A stretch of 64,000 nt of DNA, taken from assembly GCA_039029135.1 (NCBI GenBank), contig JBCCGT010000012.1, positions 62,001-126,000 of the forward strand, read 5' to 3'. Positions within the stretch are counted from its first letter, which is position 1, and each line of letters begins with the position of its first letter. Shown here one piece after another: positions 43,303 to 52,971 of the stretch. The notes beneath the pieces were generated by a model, which was given only the letters and a program-made list of their open reading frames with translations, did no database searches and had not been told where the DNA came from. The position numbers and the translations under genes were made by a program. Origin of the DNA: JALZVT01 sp039029135 (GTDB taxonomy: Bacteria > Pseudomonadota > Gammaproteobacteria > Pseudomonadales > Azotimanducaceae).

Positions 43303-44556
43303 TCAGCGGCTAGCCGCCAACGCCCGCGAAAAATCCTGCACCAGGTCTTCGCCTTCCTCAATCCCGACCGAGATCCGGATCAGGGAATCCTTGATGCCCA
43401 TGGTCGCGCGCCGCTGTGCACCCATCTCGTGATAGATCGTGTGCGCGACCGGTATGGCGAGCGTGCGGTTGTCCCCTAGGTTGCTCGACTTCACGATCAG
43501 TCGCAGCCGATTGAGAAACTCGAACGGGTCGATGTCGATCGCCAGCTCGAAGCTAAACAGCGCGCCCGGGTGGCGAAACAGCTCGGCGGCGCGCGCGGCC
43601 TGAGGATGGCTGTCTAGTCCCGGATAGTAGACCGCCTCGACGTCGCGGTGGGCCGCGAGAAACTCGGTCAGCCGACGCGCGTTCTCGCACTGGCGATCCA
43701 TGCGCAGCGCGAGGGTCTCGGCGCCGACGGCGAGATGGTGGGCCGCCTCGGGCGCGAGTGCCGCACCGAAGTCGCGCAGACCCTTCTTGCGGATCTGCGT
43801 GATGCCCCAGGCAGAAGAGTCAGCGCCACGGTACTCGGGATAGATGTTGTCGAACGTCTTCCAGTCGAAATGACCCAGCTCGGTAACTGCACCGCCCAGC
43901 GCGTTGCCGTGGCCACCGACGTACTTGGTCAGGCTGCTGATCGACAGGCTCGCGCGCACGTCGCGCGGCTGAAACAGATAGGGCGAGGTCATCGTGTTGT
44001 CGACGATATAGACCAGCCCCCGTTCACGACACAGCTCGCCGATCGCCTGCAGATCTGCCACCTGGGTACGCGGATTCGCGATCGTCTCGACGAACACCAG
44101 CGTGGTCGCCGGCGTCAGGGCAGCCTCGACGTTTGCCACGTCGGTCGCATCAACGAAACTGACGTCCACCCCGTGCGCGCCGAAGCTGTTGAACAGGCTG
44201 TTCGTGTTGCCGAATAGAAAGCTCGACGACACAAAGTGGTCGCCGCGCCGCAAGAGCGCGAACAGCGTCGTGCCGATCGCCGCCATGCCGGTGCCGAAAC
44301 AGACGCTGGCGAGGCCGCCCTCCATGCGATTGAGCTTCGCCTCCAGCGCGCCGACCGTCGGATTGACCTGACGCCCGTAAGTAAACCCGCGCTGCCGACC
44401 CTGAAACACGGCGGCCAGATCGTTCGCGTCGTCATAGCCGTAGGCGACGGTAGAGTGCACGGGCTTGTGCAGCGAGCCATGCTCCACCGGATCGAGCCGG
44501 TCGCTGTGAACGATAGCGCTGGTGAAGCCCGCAAACGGGTCGCGTTCTGTGCTCAT
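43303..44556 (-). CDS. Cystathionine gamma-synthase family PLP enzyme
   Basis: 417 residues of the Cys/Met-metabolism fold type I family. FTYGRQVNPTVGALEAKLNRMEGG and SSLTKYVGGHGN (lysine of the PLP Schiff base), with VDNTMTSPYLFQPRDVRASLS before it. Members include cystathionine gamma-synthase, gamma-lyase and O-acetyl/succinylhomoserine sulfhydrylase; the YGR and RNLG-like block favours sulfhydrylase or gamma-synthase, but substrate is uncertain. A MetR gene is elsewhere in the window, so methionine metabolism is plausible. Confidence 0.85.
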   Translation of the reverse strand: MSTERDPFAGFTSAIVHSDRLDPVEHGSLHKPVHSTVAYGYDDANDLAAVFQGRQRGFTYGRQVNPTVGALEAKLNRMEGGLASVCFGTGMAAIGTTLFALLRRGDHFVSSSFLFGNTNSLFNSFGAHGVDVSFVDATDVANVEAALTPATTLVFVETIANPRTQVADLQAIGELCRERGLVYIVDNTMTSPYLFQPRDVRASLSISSLTKYVGGHGNALGGAVTELGHFDWKTFDNIYPEYRGADSSAWGITQIRKKGLRDFGAALAPEAAHHLAVGAETLALRMDRQCENARRLTEFLAAHRDVEAVYYPGLDSHPQAARAAELFRHPGALFSFELAIDIDPFEFLNRLRLIVKSSNLGDNRTLAIPVAHTIYHEMGAQRRATMGIKDSLIRISVGIEEGEDLVQDFSRALAASR

Positions 44557-44586
44557 GGTCTTGAGTGGTTGTGTATGGGACCGCGG

Positions 44587-46875
44587 CTAGACCGCGGCGA
44601 TCTGCGTCTCGGGCTCGCTGACGACATCGCGAAACGAGTTCTTACGAAGCAGCGGCGTCAGCTCGGCGGCGGGCAGCGCCCGACTGAAGATATAGCCCTG
44701 CACCTCGCTGCAGCCCTGTGCGCGCAGGTAGCGCAGCTGGGTTCGGTTTTCCACGCCTTCCGCGATAACGCCCAGCCGCATGCCGCGCGCCATGCTGACG
44801 ATGGCGTCGACGATGCTGGCATCGGAGCGCTCGGCGCGAATGTCGCCGACGAAGCTGCGATCGATCTTCAGGCTGGTCACCGGAAACTGCTGCAAATAGC
44901 TGAGCGACGAGTAGCCCGTGCCGAAGTCGTCGATCGCGATGCCAACACCCAGCTCGCGCAGCGCTCGCATACGCGGCACGATCAGATCGAGATCGCGCAT
45001 CAGCGTGCTTTCGGTGATCTCCACCTTGACCTTGGTCGGGTCGAGGCCGCTCGCCCGCAGCGCGCCTTCGAAGCGCTCGACAAAGCCGTCCTGTTCGAGC
45101 TGCGACGCGGTGAGGTTCACGGACAGCGAAATGTCGCCCAATCCTTCCGCCCGCCACTTCGCCGTGTCGGCGAAAGCGCGGTCCTGCACGAACTCATCGA
45201 TCTGTGTAATCAGTCCGGTCTCTTCGGCCACCGCGAGGAAATCGTCTGGCTGCACGAGGCCGCGTTCCGGGTGATCCCAACGCACCAGCGCCTCCAGCCC
45301 GGTGACGTCGCCGGAGAACACGTTCACTTGCGGCTGGTAGTGCACCTCCAGCTCGCCGCCCGACAGCGCATTACGCAGCTCGCGCTCCATCGACAGACGC
45401 GTGGAGAAACGCAAGTTCATCTCTTCGGAGAAGAACTGGTAGCCGTTCTTGCCGCGACTCTTGATGTGATACATCGCGATGTCGGCGCTTTGGATCAGCG
45501 CCTCGACGCTGTCGCCGGCCTCCGGATACATGGCGCAGCCAATCGACGCGCCGACAAACAATTCGTGGCCGTCGATCACAAAGGGTGAGCTCAGGCGATC
45601 CAGAATCTTGCTGGCGATCACGACAACGTCGTCGCGCGTGCGCACCTCCGGCAGCAGCAGCGTGAACTCGTCGCCGCCGAAGCGCGCCAGGGTATCGCCG
45701 CTGCGCAGGCAGCTTTGCAGCCGGTTGGCGACGGCCTTCAGCAGCCGGTCGCCCATGGAGTGGCCAAGCGTGTCGTTAACCAGCTTGAAGCGATCCAGGT
45801 CGAGGAACATCACCGCCAACTTGCGCTTGTTGCGCTGGGCGTGCGTGATGGCCAGCGACAGCCGGTCCTTCATCAGCGCACGGTTCGGCAGATGCGTGAG
45901 CAAATCGTGGTAGGCCTGGAAGTTGATGACCTGCTCGGCTTCCTTGCGCTGCGAGATATCGCGGGCCGTGCCATAGGTGCCGATAAAGCCGGCGCGGGTG
46001 CGGTCGTTCGGATCGAGATAGACGCCCATCGCCGTCAGCTCCATCCACACCGTGCCATGCTGGAACGGGCGTCCGCTGCGATCGGCACGCTTGCTCTTCA
46101 GCCGCAGCTCCGCGTTGTGAATCGCGCGCGAGCCCGTGCGCCGCTCGTTCATCAGATGCTGGGCGGCCTCGATGTGCTCTTCGTGGACGACCTCGCTGTA
46201 GTGACGACCGAGCAGCTCGTCCTTTTCATAACCCAAGAGCGATTCGACCCGATCGTTGAGAAACATGAAGCAGCCGTTGCGATCGAGCATGTAGACGAGA
46301 TCGGGCGAGCTGTTGACGATGAACCGGTGCAGCATCTCCGACTCGAACAGCTGGCGCGACATGTTGGCGTTGCGTACCTCCAGGTCGCGCGCGCGCAGCG
46401 CGTTTTCGACCGTGGCGATCAGCTCGCCGGCCTCGTAGGGCTTCTTCACGAAATCGAACGCGCCACAGGTCAACGCGTGCTTGACGCCGCTGAAGCTCGC
46501 ATCCCCAGACACCACCACGATCTTGCAGGGCAGCGACTTGTCCTGCGCGTACTGCAAGACGTCCTGCCCACTGATCTCCGGCATGATGAGATCGAGCAGC
46601 ACCAGGTCGAATTCTTCGCGCTCCAGGGCATCGAGCGCCGCCCGACCGCCGGGCGCCTGCACCACATTTTCGAAGCCGTGCACCCGCACGAGTTCATACA
46701 GACTCTTCAGCAGTTCGGGCCGGTCGTCGACCAACAGCAGCCGCGCCTCGCTGCGCTTGCGTGCGTTCGTGGCACGCCCGCGAGCGGGCGCCACGGCCTG
46801 TCCGCGACCGGATTCGACCCGACAGGCGTCGAGCAGGCGGGTGAAAGAAGACGGCGTCGTAGTGTCGTCGCTCAT
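44587..46875 (-). CDS. REC-PAS-GGDEF-EAL cyclic di-GMP protein
   Basis: 762 residues. REC domain (about 45-160) with phosphoacceptor Asp95 (LVLLDLIMPE) and the KK region FVKKPYEAGEL. PAS domain about 190-310 (DLVYMLDRNGCFMFLNDRVESLLGY). Diguanylate cyclase site GGDEF at 400-404 is canonical, with the catalytic LDLDRFKLVND upstream. The EAL site is LEALVRWDHPERG (EAL at 528-530), with DDFGTGYSSLSYL. Both domains look intact, so it can probably make and degrade c-di-GMP under REC/PAS control. The cognate kinase is not in the window. Confidence 0.93.
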   Translation of the reverse strand: MSDDTTTPSSFTRLLDACRVESGRGQAVAPARGRATNARKRSEARLLLVDDRPELLKSLYELVRVHGFENVVQAPGGRAALDALEREEFDLVLLDLIMPEISGQDVLQYAQDKSLPCKIVVVSGDASFSGVKHALTCGAFDFVKKPYEAGELIATVENALRARDLEVRNANMSRQLFESEMLHRFIVNSSPDLVYMLDRNGCFMFLNDRVESLLGYEKDELLGRHYSEVVHEEHIEAAQHLMNERRTGSRAIHNAELRLKSKRADRSGRPFQHGTVWMELTAMGVYLDPNDRTRAGFIGTYGTARDISQRKEAEQVINFQAYHDLLTHLPNRALMKDRLSLAITHAQRNKRKLAVMFLDLDRFKLVNDTLGHSMGDRLLKAVANRLQSCLRSGDTLARFGGDEFTLLLPEVRTRDDVVVIASKILDRLSSPFVIDGHELFVGASIGCAMYPEAGDSVEALIQSADIAMYHIKSRGKNGYQFFSEEMNLRFSTRLSMERELRNALSGGELEVHYQPQVNVFSGDVTGLEALVRWDHPERGLVQPDDFLAVAEETGLITQIDEFVQDRAFADTAKWRAEGLGDISLSVNLTASQLEQDGFVERFEGALRASGLDPTKVKVEITESTLMRDLDLIVPRMRALRELGVGIAIDDFGTGYSSLSYLQQFPVTSLKIDRSFVGDIRAERSDASIVDAIVSMARGMRLGVIAEGVENRTQLRYLRAQGCSEVQGYIFSRALPAAELTPLLRKNSFRDVVSEPETQIAAV

Positions 46876-46962
46876 CGGGTGAATTCGAGCAGATAGTGGG
46901 CGGGTAACTTGGCTCTCACCTTACTGATTCGCCAAGCCATTTGCCAGAGAACGCAGGGCGTT

Positions 46963-47526
46963 TCAGCGCGGCCAGAGAGGATAAACCCGCGCCAGCGCGG
47001 ACAGCGCCAACACGTGCGCGATCTCGCCGCTGTGCGCGGCTGCGATAATGTCCGACTCGCTGAGCAGCACCACCTCGATCGCCTCGCCGGCTCCGGGTTC
47101 GGGGGCCTGCAGCCGCTCTACGTTGCGGGCCAGGAAGTGGTGGCAGCGATTGTCGTGATAGGCCGGGTTCGGCTGCACGCTGCCCAGACTCTCCCAGTCG
47201 CCGCCGCCGTAGCCCGTCTCCTCGAGCAGCTCGCGCTGCGCGGCCGCTAATGGTTCTTCACCGGGGTCGACCATGCCGCCGGCGGTCTCGAGCGTCACTT
47301 CCCCGGCGCCGAAACGGTACTGACGCACCATGACGCAGCCACCATTCCGATCGATAGCGACCACGTTAATCCAGTCGACCGACGGCAAGACGATGCGGCG
47401 CAGTTCGAGCCCAGTCTGCGGATGTCGCAGGCGGTCGTAGCGCGCCGAGAAGATGATGAGGTCTGGACCAGGCTCCGAGTCGAGCAATTCCCAGCGCAAA
47501 TGATCGTCGCCGCGTTCGTCACTCAT
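46963..47526 (-). CDS. Nudix hydrolase (ADP-ribose pyrophosphatase-like)
   Basis: 187 residues with a complete Nudix box GGMVDPGEEPLAAAQRELLEETGYGG (about residues 85-110). Preceding segments YDRLRHPQTGLELRRIVLPSVDWINVVAI and VRQYRFGAGEVTLETAG resemble ADP-ribose/GDP-sugar pyrophosphatases of the NudF type. It overlaps the upstream AttH-like lipoprotein gene by 8 bp. Confidence 0.87.
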   Translation of the reverse strand: MSDERGDDHLRWELLDSEPGPDLIIFSARYDRLRHPQTGLELRRIVLPSVDWINVVAIDRNGGCVMVRQYRFGAGEVTLETAGGMVDPGEEPLAAAQRELLEETGYGGGDWESLGSVQPNPAYHDNRCHHFLARNVERLQAPEPGAGEAIEVVLLSESDIIAAAHSGEIAHVLALSALARVYPLWPR

Positions 47527-48796
47527 CGTCGTATCCCGTCATTTCCAGGTAGCCTTGTCCGATACGCTCGCGCGCGGATCCCTCACGGCCGTCACGATAG
47601 ACGTGCACCAGCCCCTCCCAGTAGCGCACGGCGCCGTCCATGCGCTGATCGTCGAGCGCGGCGACGATCCTGAATCGCTGATTCTCGATCGTCACCCGCC
47701 ACTCCACCGGCCAGCCTGCGGTCGTGTCGCCCGCACCCTGACCAAAGCGGCGCAGCGGTTCAAGGGCGATCGTGTCCGGCTTGAGGCTGCGCGCAACACC
47801 GTCGACGGCGACGGCCTTTCCCTGGGTGTCGGCCGCCCGGCCCGCGCCGTCGCGCAGCTGAAACAGCATGAATTCGCGGCCGTCGTCGAACTGCAGCGCG
47901 AACCAGTCCCAGCCCACCAGTCCGGGCGCCAGTACGCTGGTGCTCCACTCGCGATCGAACCAGCAGTCGCCAGTCACGGCCAGCCGGCGATCGGCCTGCC
48001 AGACATCGCCGACGGCGCGCAGGCGTGGATAGCTGAAGTAATAGGACGCCTCGCGTCCACCCTTGAAGCTCAGCCCTCGATCGCCCTGGGCGACGCGCGG
48101 CTTGGCCTTTTCCATGCGCAGCCGAGCGCCAAATCCGGCGTCGCCCGCGCGCGCGGGCTGGGCGAAGCTCAGCTCGAGAACATCGAGATCCGCCGTACCG
48201 GGTGGCGCCTCAAGTCGCCAGTCTTCGAGCCAAGCCGCGAACGGTGCGGCGCGTACGCCAGCGAGTTCGGGATGACCCCGCGCGAAGCGCGAGGCATCGC
48301 GATGCACCCGCGCGGCGACATCGGTCACCGCCACGTGGGCCATGAAGATCTGGCCGCTGCGCCAGCCGCCATCCCCGCCGCCGGGCCGCAGACCCTGGCG
48401 AAACAGCGTGAACTGCACGCCCGCCTCTTCGACCGCGCCGCCGACAGCAGCACGCAGCGGACAGGTGAGATACCACCATTCGCTGCGAAATTCGGGGTGT
48501 GCGCCGTGATCCGCGGGGAAGGCAAACTCGCGAACCGTGCGCGCGCGTTCGAAGCCGTCGGCTGCCGCGGACTCGCCGAGCACGGCCGTAACGCGCAAGC
48601 CCGACGCCACGACGTCAGCCTCTGGAGTGTCAGTGGTATGAGGGGTGTCGGGGGCTTCGGCACCACCGTCGGGTCGCGCAGCGCCGCAGCCAGCCAGCGT
48701 AAAACCGGCGAGCAGCACGACGAGCCAGACGGCAGTCGGCCAACGATCGAGTGCCCGTGCGCTGCGATTCGGCGCGCGCATCTTCACGGCCGGCAT
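47519..48796 (-). CDS. AttH/CrtC-like lipocalin-fold lipoprotein
   Basis: 425 residues with a lipobox LAGFTLAGC (acylated Cys near residue 36) and an AttH-like double lipocalin fold: REFAFPADHGAHPEFRSEWWYLTCPL at the start, IFMAHVAVTDV, GREASYYFSYPRLRAVG, and DCWFDREWSTSVLAPGLVGWDWFALQF. The family contains carotenoid 1,2-hydratase-like and AttH proteins that occur with FtsX-type ABC transporters. Here the permease and ATPase genes lie directly upstream, with the start overlapping the permease stop by one base (TGATG). Function unknown; envelope lipid or carotenoid-like substrate is possible. Confidence 0.8.
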   Translation of the reverse strand: MPAVKMRAPNRSARALDRWPTAVWLVVLLAGFTLAGCGAARPDGGAEAPDTPHTTDTPEADVVASGLRVTAVLGESAAADGFERARTVREFAFPADHGAHPEFRSEWWYLTCPLRAAVGGAVEEAGVQFTLFRQGLRPGGGDGGWRSGQIFMAHVAVTDVAARVHRDASRFARGHPELAGVRAAPFAAWLEDWRLEAPPGTADLDVLELSFAQPARAGDAGFGARLRMEKAKPRVAQGDRGLSFKGGREASYYFSYPRLRAVGDVWQADRRLAVTGDCWFDREWSTSVLAPGLVGWDWFALQFDDGREFMLFQLRDGAGRAADTQGKAVAVDGVARSLKPDTIALEPLRRFGQGAGDTTAGWPVEWRVTIENQRFRIVAALDDQRMDGAVRYWEGLVHVYRDGREGSARERIGQGYLEMTGYDDE

Positions 48797-51177
48797 CAGT
48801 CGCGGCGCCACGCGGAGACGAGGGTACTGGCGAGCGCTGCGAGCAGCGCCGCCAACAGCGGCCAGCCCAGCGCCCCCGGGGTGAGCTCCAGCGGAAAGCT
48901 CCAGCCGAACGCCCGGGGGTTCACGACATAGCAGAGCACGGCGGCGATGAAGATCCCCAGCGGCAGGGCGAGCAGCGTTGCCACCGCAGCCGCGCTGCCC
49001 GCGCGCGTCGCGAGCACCGCGAAGCGTCCGCGGCGCGACGCGCCCAGCACCCGCAGCAGGCGACCGGTGGGCGAGGACTGCAGCGCCAGCGCCACCAGCG
49101 CGTTCATTAGTGACAGAGCGGCCACGAGCAGCGCCAGCGCCGTCAGCGCCCGGGTAATGGCGAACGTCTGGTCGAAGATTTCCTCGGCGCGGTCGCGCAC
49201 CTGACGCTGATCCTCGAACGGTAGCTGCCGCGCGGCGAGCAGCGCACGCAGGTCGGCGCCCGCAGATCCATCGGCCGTGTCGCCTGCATCGAGCAAGACC
49301 CTGGTGAAGCGCAGCTCGTCGCCCATAATTCGACGCGCGTCAGCAAGACCGACCAATACACGCGACTCAAGCGTACCGTAGTCCGCAAACCAGCTCGCAA
49401 TCGTCAGCACGTGCGTCGCGCCAAGGGCTTCGATCTCGAGCCGGCCGCCCGGCCGCAAATTCAGCGAACGTCCGAACTGTTCGCTGATCAGCACCTCGCC
49501 CGGGGCGAGCCGCGCGGCTGGCGCAAAGCGCTCGAGCAGTTCGGCGTCGACGGCCGCAAACTCGAGCAGCGCGTCGCGCCCGGCCGCGCGTACCGGCTGG
49601 GAACCGAGCCGTACCTGCCGCACGTGCGCGGGCAGCGCGTGCTCACCGAGCCGCCGCCAGTCCGCCCATTCGAGCGCGACGTCGTCCTGCAGCCGCGCGT
49701 CGAGCAGGGTGTCATAGGCGACGCGAAACGAGGCAACCATGCTGCCAATGCCGAGCGCCGCGGCCAGCGCCAGGGCCAGCGCGCTTACGCCCAGCCGCAG
49801 CTCCGGCGCCTGGCAGATCTGGCGCAGCGGCAATAGCACCATGAGCCGCAGCGGCCACGACAGCGACGCGCGAGCGAGCCCCACAAGCACCAGCGGCAGC
49901 ACCAACAACAGCGCGAGAACGCCGGCGAGAATCGCGAGGAACGCGCCGAACAGGCCGGTCGCGGGCAGCGCCAGGCCCACGACGGCCGCGCCGAGCAGCA
50001 CGGCGGCCAGCACCCAGCGCCACGCGCCCAGGAGCAGCGCAGCCGGTGGAAACAGCACCGCCCGCGCGGCCAATGCGTAGCCGAGGAGCGCAACCCCGCA
50101 GCCGCTGAACAGCGCCTTGCCGACGGCCCAACCGTCGAGCGGCAGCATCACATCGCCGCCGCCCTGGATCGCGCTCAACAGCGCCGCCGCCAGCCACCAG
50201 CCGAGCAGCAGACCGGCAAGCGACGCGAGCACGCCCGTCACCGCGCCTTCGCCGATACAACGGCGCAGCAGCCGGCGCTGCGAGACGCCCAGCGCGACCA
50301 GCCGATCCAGCATGCTGGCGCGCCGCTCCAGCGCGTGCCGCGCGATCTGCGCCATGAGCAGCCAGGCGACGACCAGTGACAGCAGACCCAGCGCGGCAAC
50401 GTTGAACAACACCGCGCGGGTCAGCTTGCGCCCCGGCGTGTTGGCCGCGACGCTGGGCTGCCGCCAGTCCGAAAGGCCCGCAAGCGGCTCGGGGTCGGTC
50501 GCCGGAACGACACCCGGAAACAGCGCGGCCAGAAGCTCGCGAAGGCGGTCAACGGCGGTCGATGGCGCCGGGTGAAAGAGCACGCCGATGCTCGACAGCG
50601 CGTGGTCCTGCGCGTCCAGAACGCGACGTGTCGTCGGTAGATCCGCGAGCGCGAGGCCCGGACGCGCGCCGCGCCCCAGCACCGCAACGACGGTATCCCC
50701 GATTCGCGCCTCATCGGTATCGACCAACAGATCCGGCGGTAGGAAGATGGCGTCCTCGGTCAAGAGTCGCTCCCAGTCGAACGCCGGCCAGCCGCTGGCC
50801 TGCGTCGCGGGCAGGGCGCCGGTCTGCAGGGCCAGCAGATCGGTGCCGATCACCCGCAGCCACTCCCCGTCGACGCGCACGCGCCCTTCCAAAATCGGTG
50901 CCAGCCCGGCGACCCGGGGCCACTCGCCAGCGCGCAGCCGGCGCCGCAGCTCGAAGTAGTGCGCGTCGCTCAGCCCGTCACGTTGCAGAAAGACTTCGAT
51001 CGTCCCAAGGGGCCGCGCCTGCCGATCGACCACGCGATCGATTTCCGCGCTCAAGAGATGCACGCCAACGATCGATGCGACCGCGATCGCAATGCCGAAC
51101 AGAGCGCTCAAGAGCGACGCGGCAGCGCGTCGCGCGAAACGCAGCTGCGCGAGGCCGACGAGACCGCCCGCCAGCAT
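48796..51177 (-). CDS. FtsX-like ABC transporter permease
   Basis: 793 residues. An N-terminal helix (RFARRAAASLLSALFGIAIAVASIVGVHLLS) precedes a large periplasmic domain; helices near the middle (ALGLLSLVVAWLLMAQIARHALERR, VLASLAGLLLGWWLAAALLSA, LLGYALAARAVL, VLAAVLLGAAVVGLA) and at the end (ALLVAALSLMNALVALAL, TLLALPLGIFIAAVLCYV, ALLAALASTLVSAW) give the duplicated FtsX/MacB layout. It pairs with the adjacent ATPase. The system probably moves a lipid or lipoprotein rather than small solutes. Confidence 0.85.
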   Translation of the reverse strand: MLAGGLVGLAQLRFARRAAASLLSALFGIAIAVASIVGVHLLSAEIDRVVDRQARPLGTIEVFLQRDGLSDAHYFELRRRLRAGEWPRVAGLAPILEGRVRVDGEWLRVIGTDLLALQTGALPATQASGWPAFDWERLLTEDAIFLPPDLLVDTDEARIGDTVVAVLGRGARPGLALADLPTTRRVLDAQDHALSSIGVLFHPAPSTAVDRLRELLAALFPGVVPATDPEPLAGLSDWRQPSVAANTPGRKLTRAVLFNVAALGLLSLVVAWLLMAQIARHALERRASMLDRLVALGVSQRRLLRRCIGEGAVTGVLASLAGLLLGWWLAAALLSAIQGGGDVMLPLDGWAVGKALFSGCGVALLGYALAARAVLFPPAALLLGAWRWVLAAVLLGAAVVGLALPATGLFGAFLAILAGVLALLLVLPLVLVGLARASLSWPLRLMVLLPLRQICQAPELRLGVSALALALAAALGIGSMVASFRVAYDTLLDARLQDDVALEWADWRRLGEHALPAHVRQVRLGSQPVRAAGRDALLEFAAVDAELLERFAPAARLAPGEVLISEQFGRSLNLRPGGRLEIEALGATHVLTIASWFADYGTLESRVLVGLADARRIMGDELRFTRVLLDAGDTADGSAGADLRALLAARQLPFEDQRQVRDRAEEIFDQTFAITRALTALALLVAALSLMNALVALALQSSPTGRLLRVLGASRRGRFAVLATRAGSAAAVATLLALPLGIFIAAVLCYVVNPRAFGWSFPLELTPGALGWPLLAALLAALASTLVSAWRRD

Positions 51178-51184
51178 CACGGCG

Positions 51185-51883
51185 TTAGCCGATGGTGACG
51201 ACACGATCCGCGCGCGCCGCCACAGCGTCGCTGTGCGTGGCGATGAGCATCGTGGTCCGCGCCTCGCGCACCTCCTGCCACAGCACATCGACCACGCGTT
51301 CGCTGTTGGCGCGATCGAGGTTGCCAGTGGGCTCGTCGGCAAGCAGCAGCGCAGGTCGATGCGCCAGCGCACGCAGCACAGCGACACGCTGCTGTTCGCC
51401 GCCGGACAGCGCCGCTGGGAATCGGTGCTCCAGATGCAGCAGGCCGAGCGCAACAAGCCGGTCGCGGCTCGACGCCCAGCCGTCACCGCCAGCGCCGCCT
51501 CGGCGGCGCCCCGCAGCCGCCAGCTCCAGCGGCAGCCGGATGTTCTCCCCGACCGTTAGCGTTTCGATCAGATTAAAAAACTGAAAAACATAGCCCACGT
51601 GGGCGCGGCGGTACGCGCTGCGCGCCTCTTCGTCCAGGCGCCGCAGCGCAATTGGCGACTCGCCCGGCGGCGCGACCACGACCTCACCGCTCTGGATCTC
51701 GAGCAGCCCGGCGATCAGGTTGAGGATCGTGGTCTTGCCGCTGCCGCTGGGTCCCCACAGCGCGACGGTCTCACCCGGTGCGATCTGCAGCTCGAAGTCT
51801 TCGAGCACCCGCTGCGCCTCGCCTTCGGCGGCCGCGTAGTCGTGGGTGATTCCCGTCAGCCGAAGCAGCGCGGACTGACTCAT
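51185..51883 (-). CDS. ABC transporter ATPase (LolD/MacB-like)
   Basis: 232 residues. Walker A GPSGSGKTT (about residue 47), Q-loop FQFFNLIETLTVGENI, signature LSGGEQQRVAVLRALAHRP and Walker B LLLADEPTGNLDRANSERV; the NLD end is typical of the LolD/MacB/FtsE group. It begins in an overlap with the Nudix stop (51880-51883) and lies 7 bp from the permease start, so one operon encodes ATPase, permease and AttH-like lipoprotein. Confidence 0.92.
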   Translation of the reverse strand: MSQSALLRLTGITHDYAAAEGEAQRVLEDFELQIAPGETVALWGPSGSGKTTILNLIAGLLEIQSGEVVVAPPGESPIALRRLDEEARSAYRRAHVGYVFQFFNLIETLTVGENIRLPLELAAAGRRRGGAGGDGWASSRDRLVALGLLHLEHRFPAALSGGEQQRVAVLRALAHRPALLLADEPTGNLDRANSERVVDVLWQEVREARTTMLIATHSDAVAARADRVVTIG

Positions 51884-52635
51884 CGCCGCGCGGGATCGAT
51901 CCGCGGCTGCATACCCTCTCGACGCAGCACCTCGCTGTATTCGGGCAAGTGTTCGAAGCGCGCGACGGCGCGCAGCAGCTCCGCCACGCTCGCGTAGCGC
52001 GCGAGGCTCTCCAGCGACACCATGGTCGGCTTAATCATCGCCAGCTGATCGCTAGCCGCGAGCCGCAGCGCCTCGGCGGGCGCCAGCCACTGGCCGCCCA
52101 CCGTCTCGCCGGGCGCGTGGCGGGCGATCTGTCCGGCGGGCAGCTCAGCGACAAAAAAGCGCGTGTCGAATCGGCGCGGGGCGATCTCCGGCGTAATCCA
52201 GTGCGAGAAATAGTGCAGCCGATCGAACGTGAGCTGCAGGCGCTGTTCGCGCAGCAGAGCGACGAACGGCTCGTCGCGCCGCCCCGACAGCGTGGCCGCA
52301 ATCTGCGGGTCGACCGGTTCGGCATCACGCCGCGCGAGCACCACGCCGGACTCCTCGAAGCACTCGCGCACCGCGCAGGCCCAATAGGCCAGCGCGTCGG
52401 CGTCTACGTCGAGCAGCTCGTTGGCACTCTCGGCATCCGGTAACGGCGAGGCGAGGCGCGCCAGGGTCGTGTCCTCCGCGTCCACTTTGCCGCCCGTGAA
52501 CACGTGGAGGCCCGGGAAGGCGCCCCGCGCCGGTCGCTTCAAGAGATAGACCTCAAGGCCGCTCGGCCCATCGCGAACCAGCAGCAGCGTCGCGGCGCGC
52601 TGCACGACTCGATTGGGGGCGTCAGGCTGTGTCAT
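51880..52635 (-). CDS. NUDT19-like Nudix hydrolase
   Basis: 251 residues with a split Nudix box: TGGKVDAEDTT, then after an insert of about 35 residues ACAVRECFEESGVVLAR. The insert and the later HYFSHWITPEIAPRRFDTRFFVAEL match the NUDT7/NUDT19 acyl-CoA diphosphatase type. It probably hydrolyses CoA derivatives, though other substrates are possible. It heads the ABC operon. Confidence 0.85.
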   Translation of the reverse strand: MTQPDAPNRVVQRAATLLLVRDGPSGLEVYLLKRPARGAFPGLHVFTGGKVDAEDTTLARLASPLPDAESANELLDVDADALAYWACAVRECFEESGVVLARRDAEPVDPQIAATLSGRRDEPFVALLREQRLQLTFDRLHYFSHWITPEIAPRRFDTRFFVAELPAGQIARHAPGETVGGQWLAPAEALRLAASDQLAMIKPTMVSLESLARYASVAELLRAVARFEHLPEYSEVLRREGMQPRIDPARR

Positions 52636-52971
52636 CGGCTGTTATCAACTGTTTGAGCTGGCGTATGTGTTTAGTCTTTATTGATCTTGGCATTTGCTTT
52701 TGGCCGTTGGCCTTTGCAGGGCGCGGTCGGGGAGCGGCCTGCCGGGCGAAGCGAGGCGCCGCATCACGAGGATTAATGAGCATCTGTGTGCGCTTCAATA
52801 ACGCCAAGAACACCAACGCCAAGTACAGCTTGCATCGAGCAAGAAACAACGGGGACAAAAAAAATCAAATAGTAGATCGGTTCAAAGACAGTGTAGAGCA
52901 AGCGTTAATCAAGTGATATCAAACTGCCAGCCTTGTCAGCTTGCAGTCTTAGCTGCAAAGTCGCTAGCAGG
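52636..52971. other. AT-richer intergenic region upstream of the Arc gene
   Basis: About 335 bp with clearly lower GC than its surroundings, an A-tract at about 52857-52865 and a small repeat GGCCGTTGGCC (52702-52712). Open frames are short and unsupported. It probably holds divergent promoters for the Nudix and Arc genes. No terminator was recognised. Confidence 0.45.

Noticed and set aside
52629..52916. Plus-strand open frame MSSAVINCLSWRMCLVF
   Set aside because: Lies in the AT-richer gap, without a ribosome-binding site or conserved pattern, and its composition does not resemble neighbouring genes.
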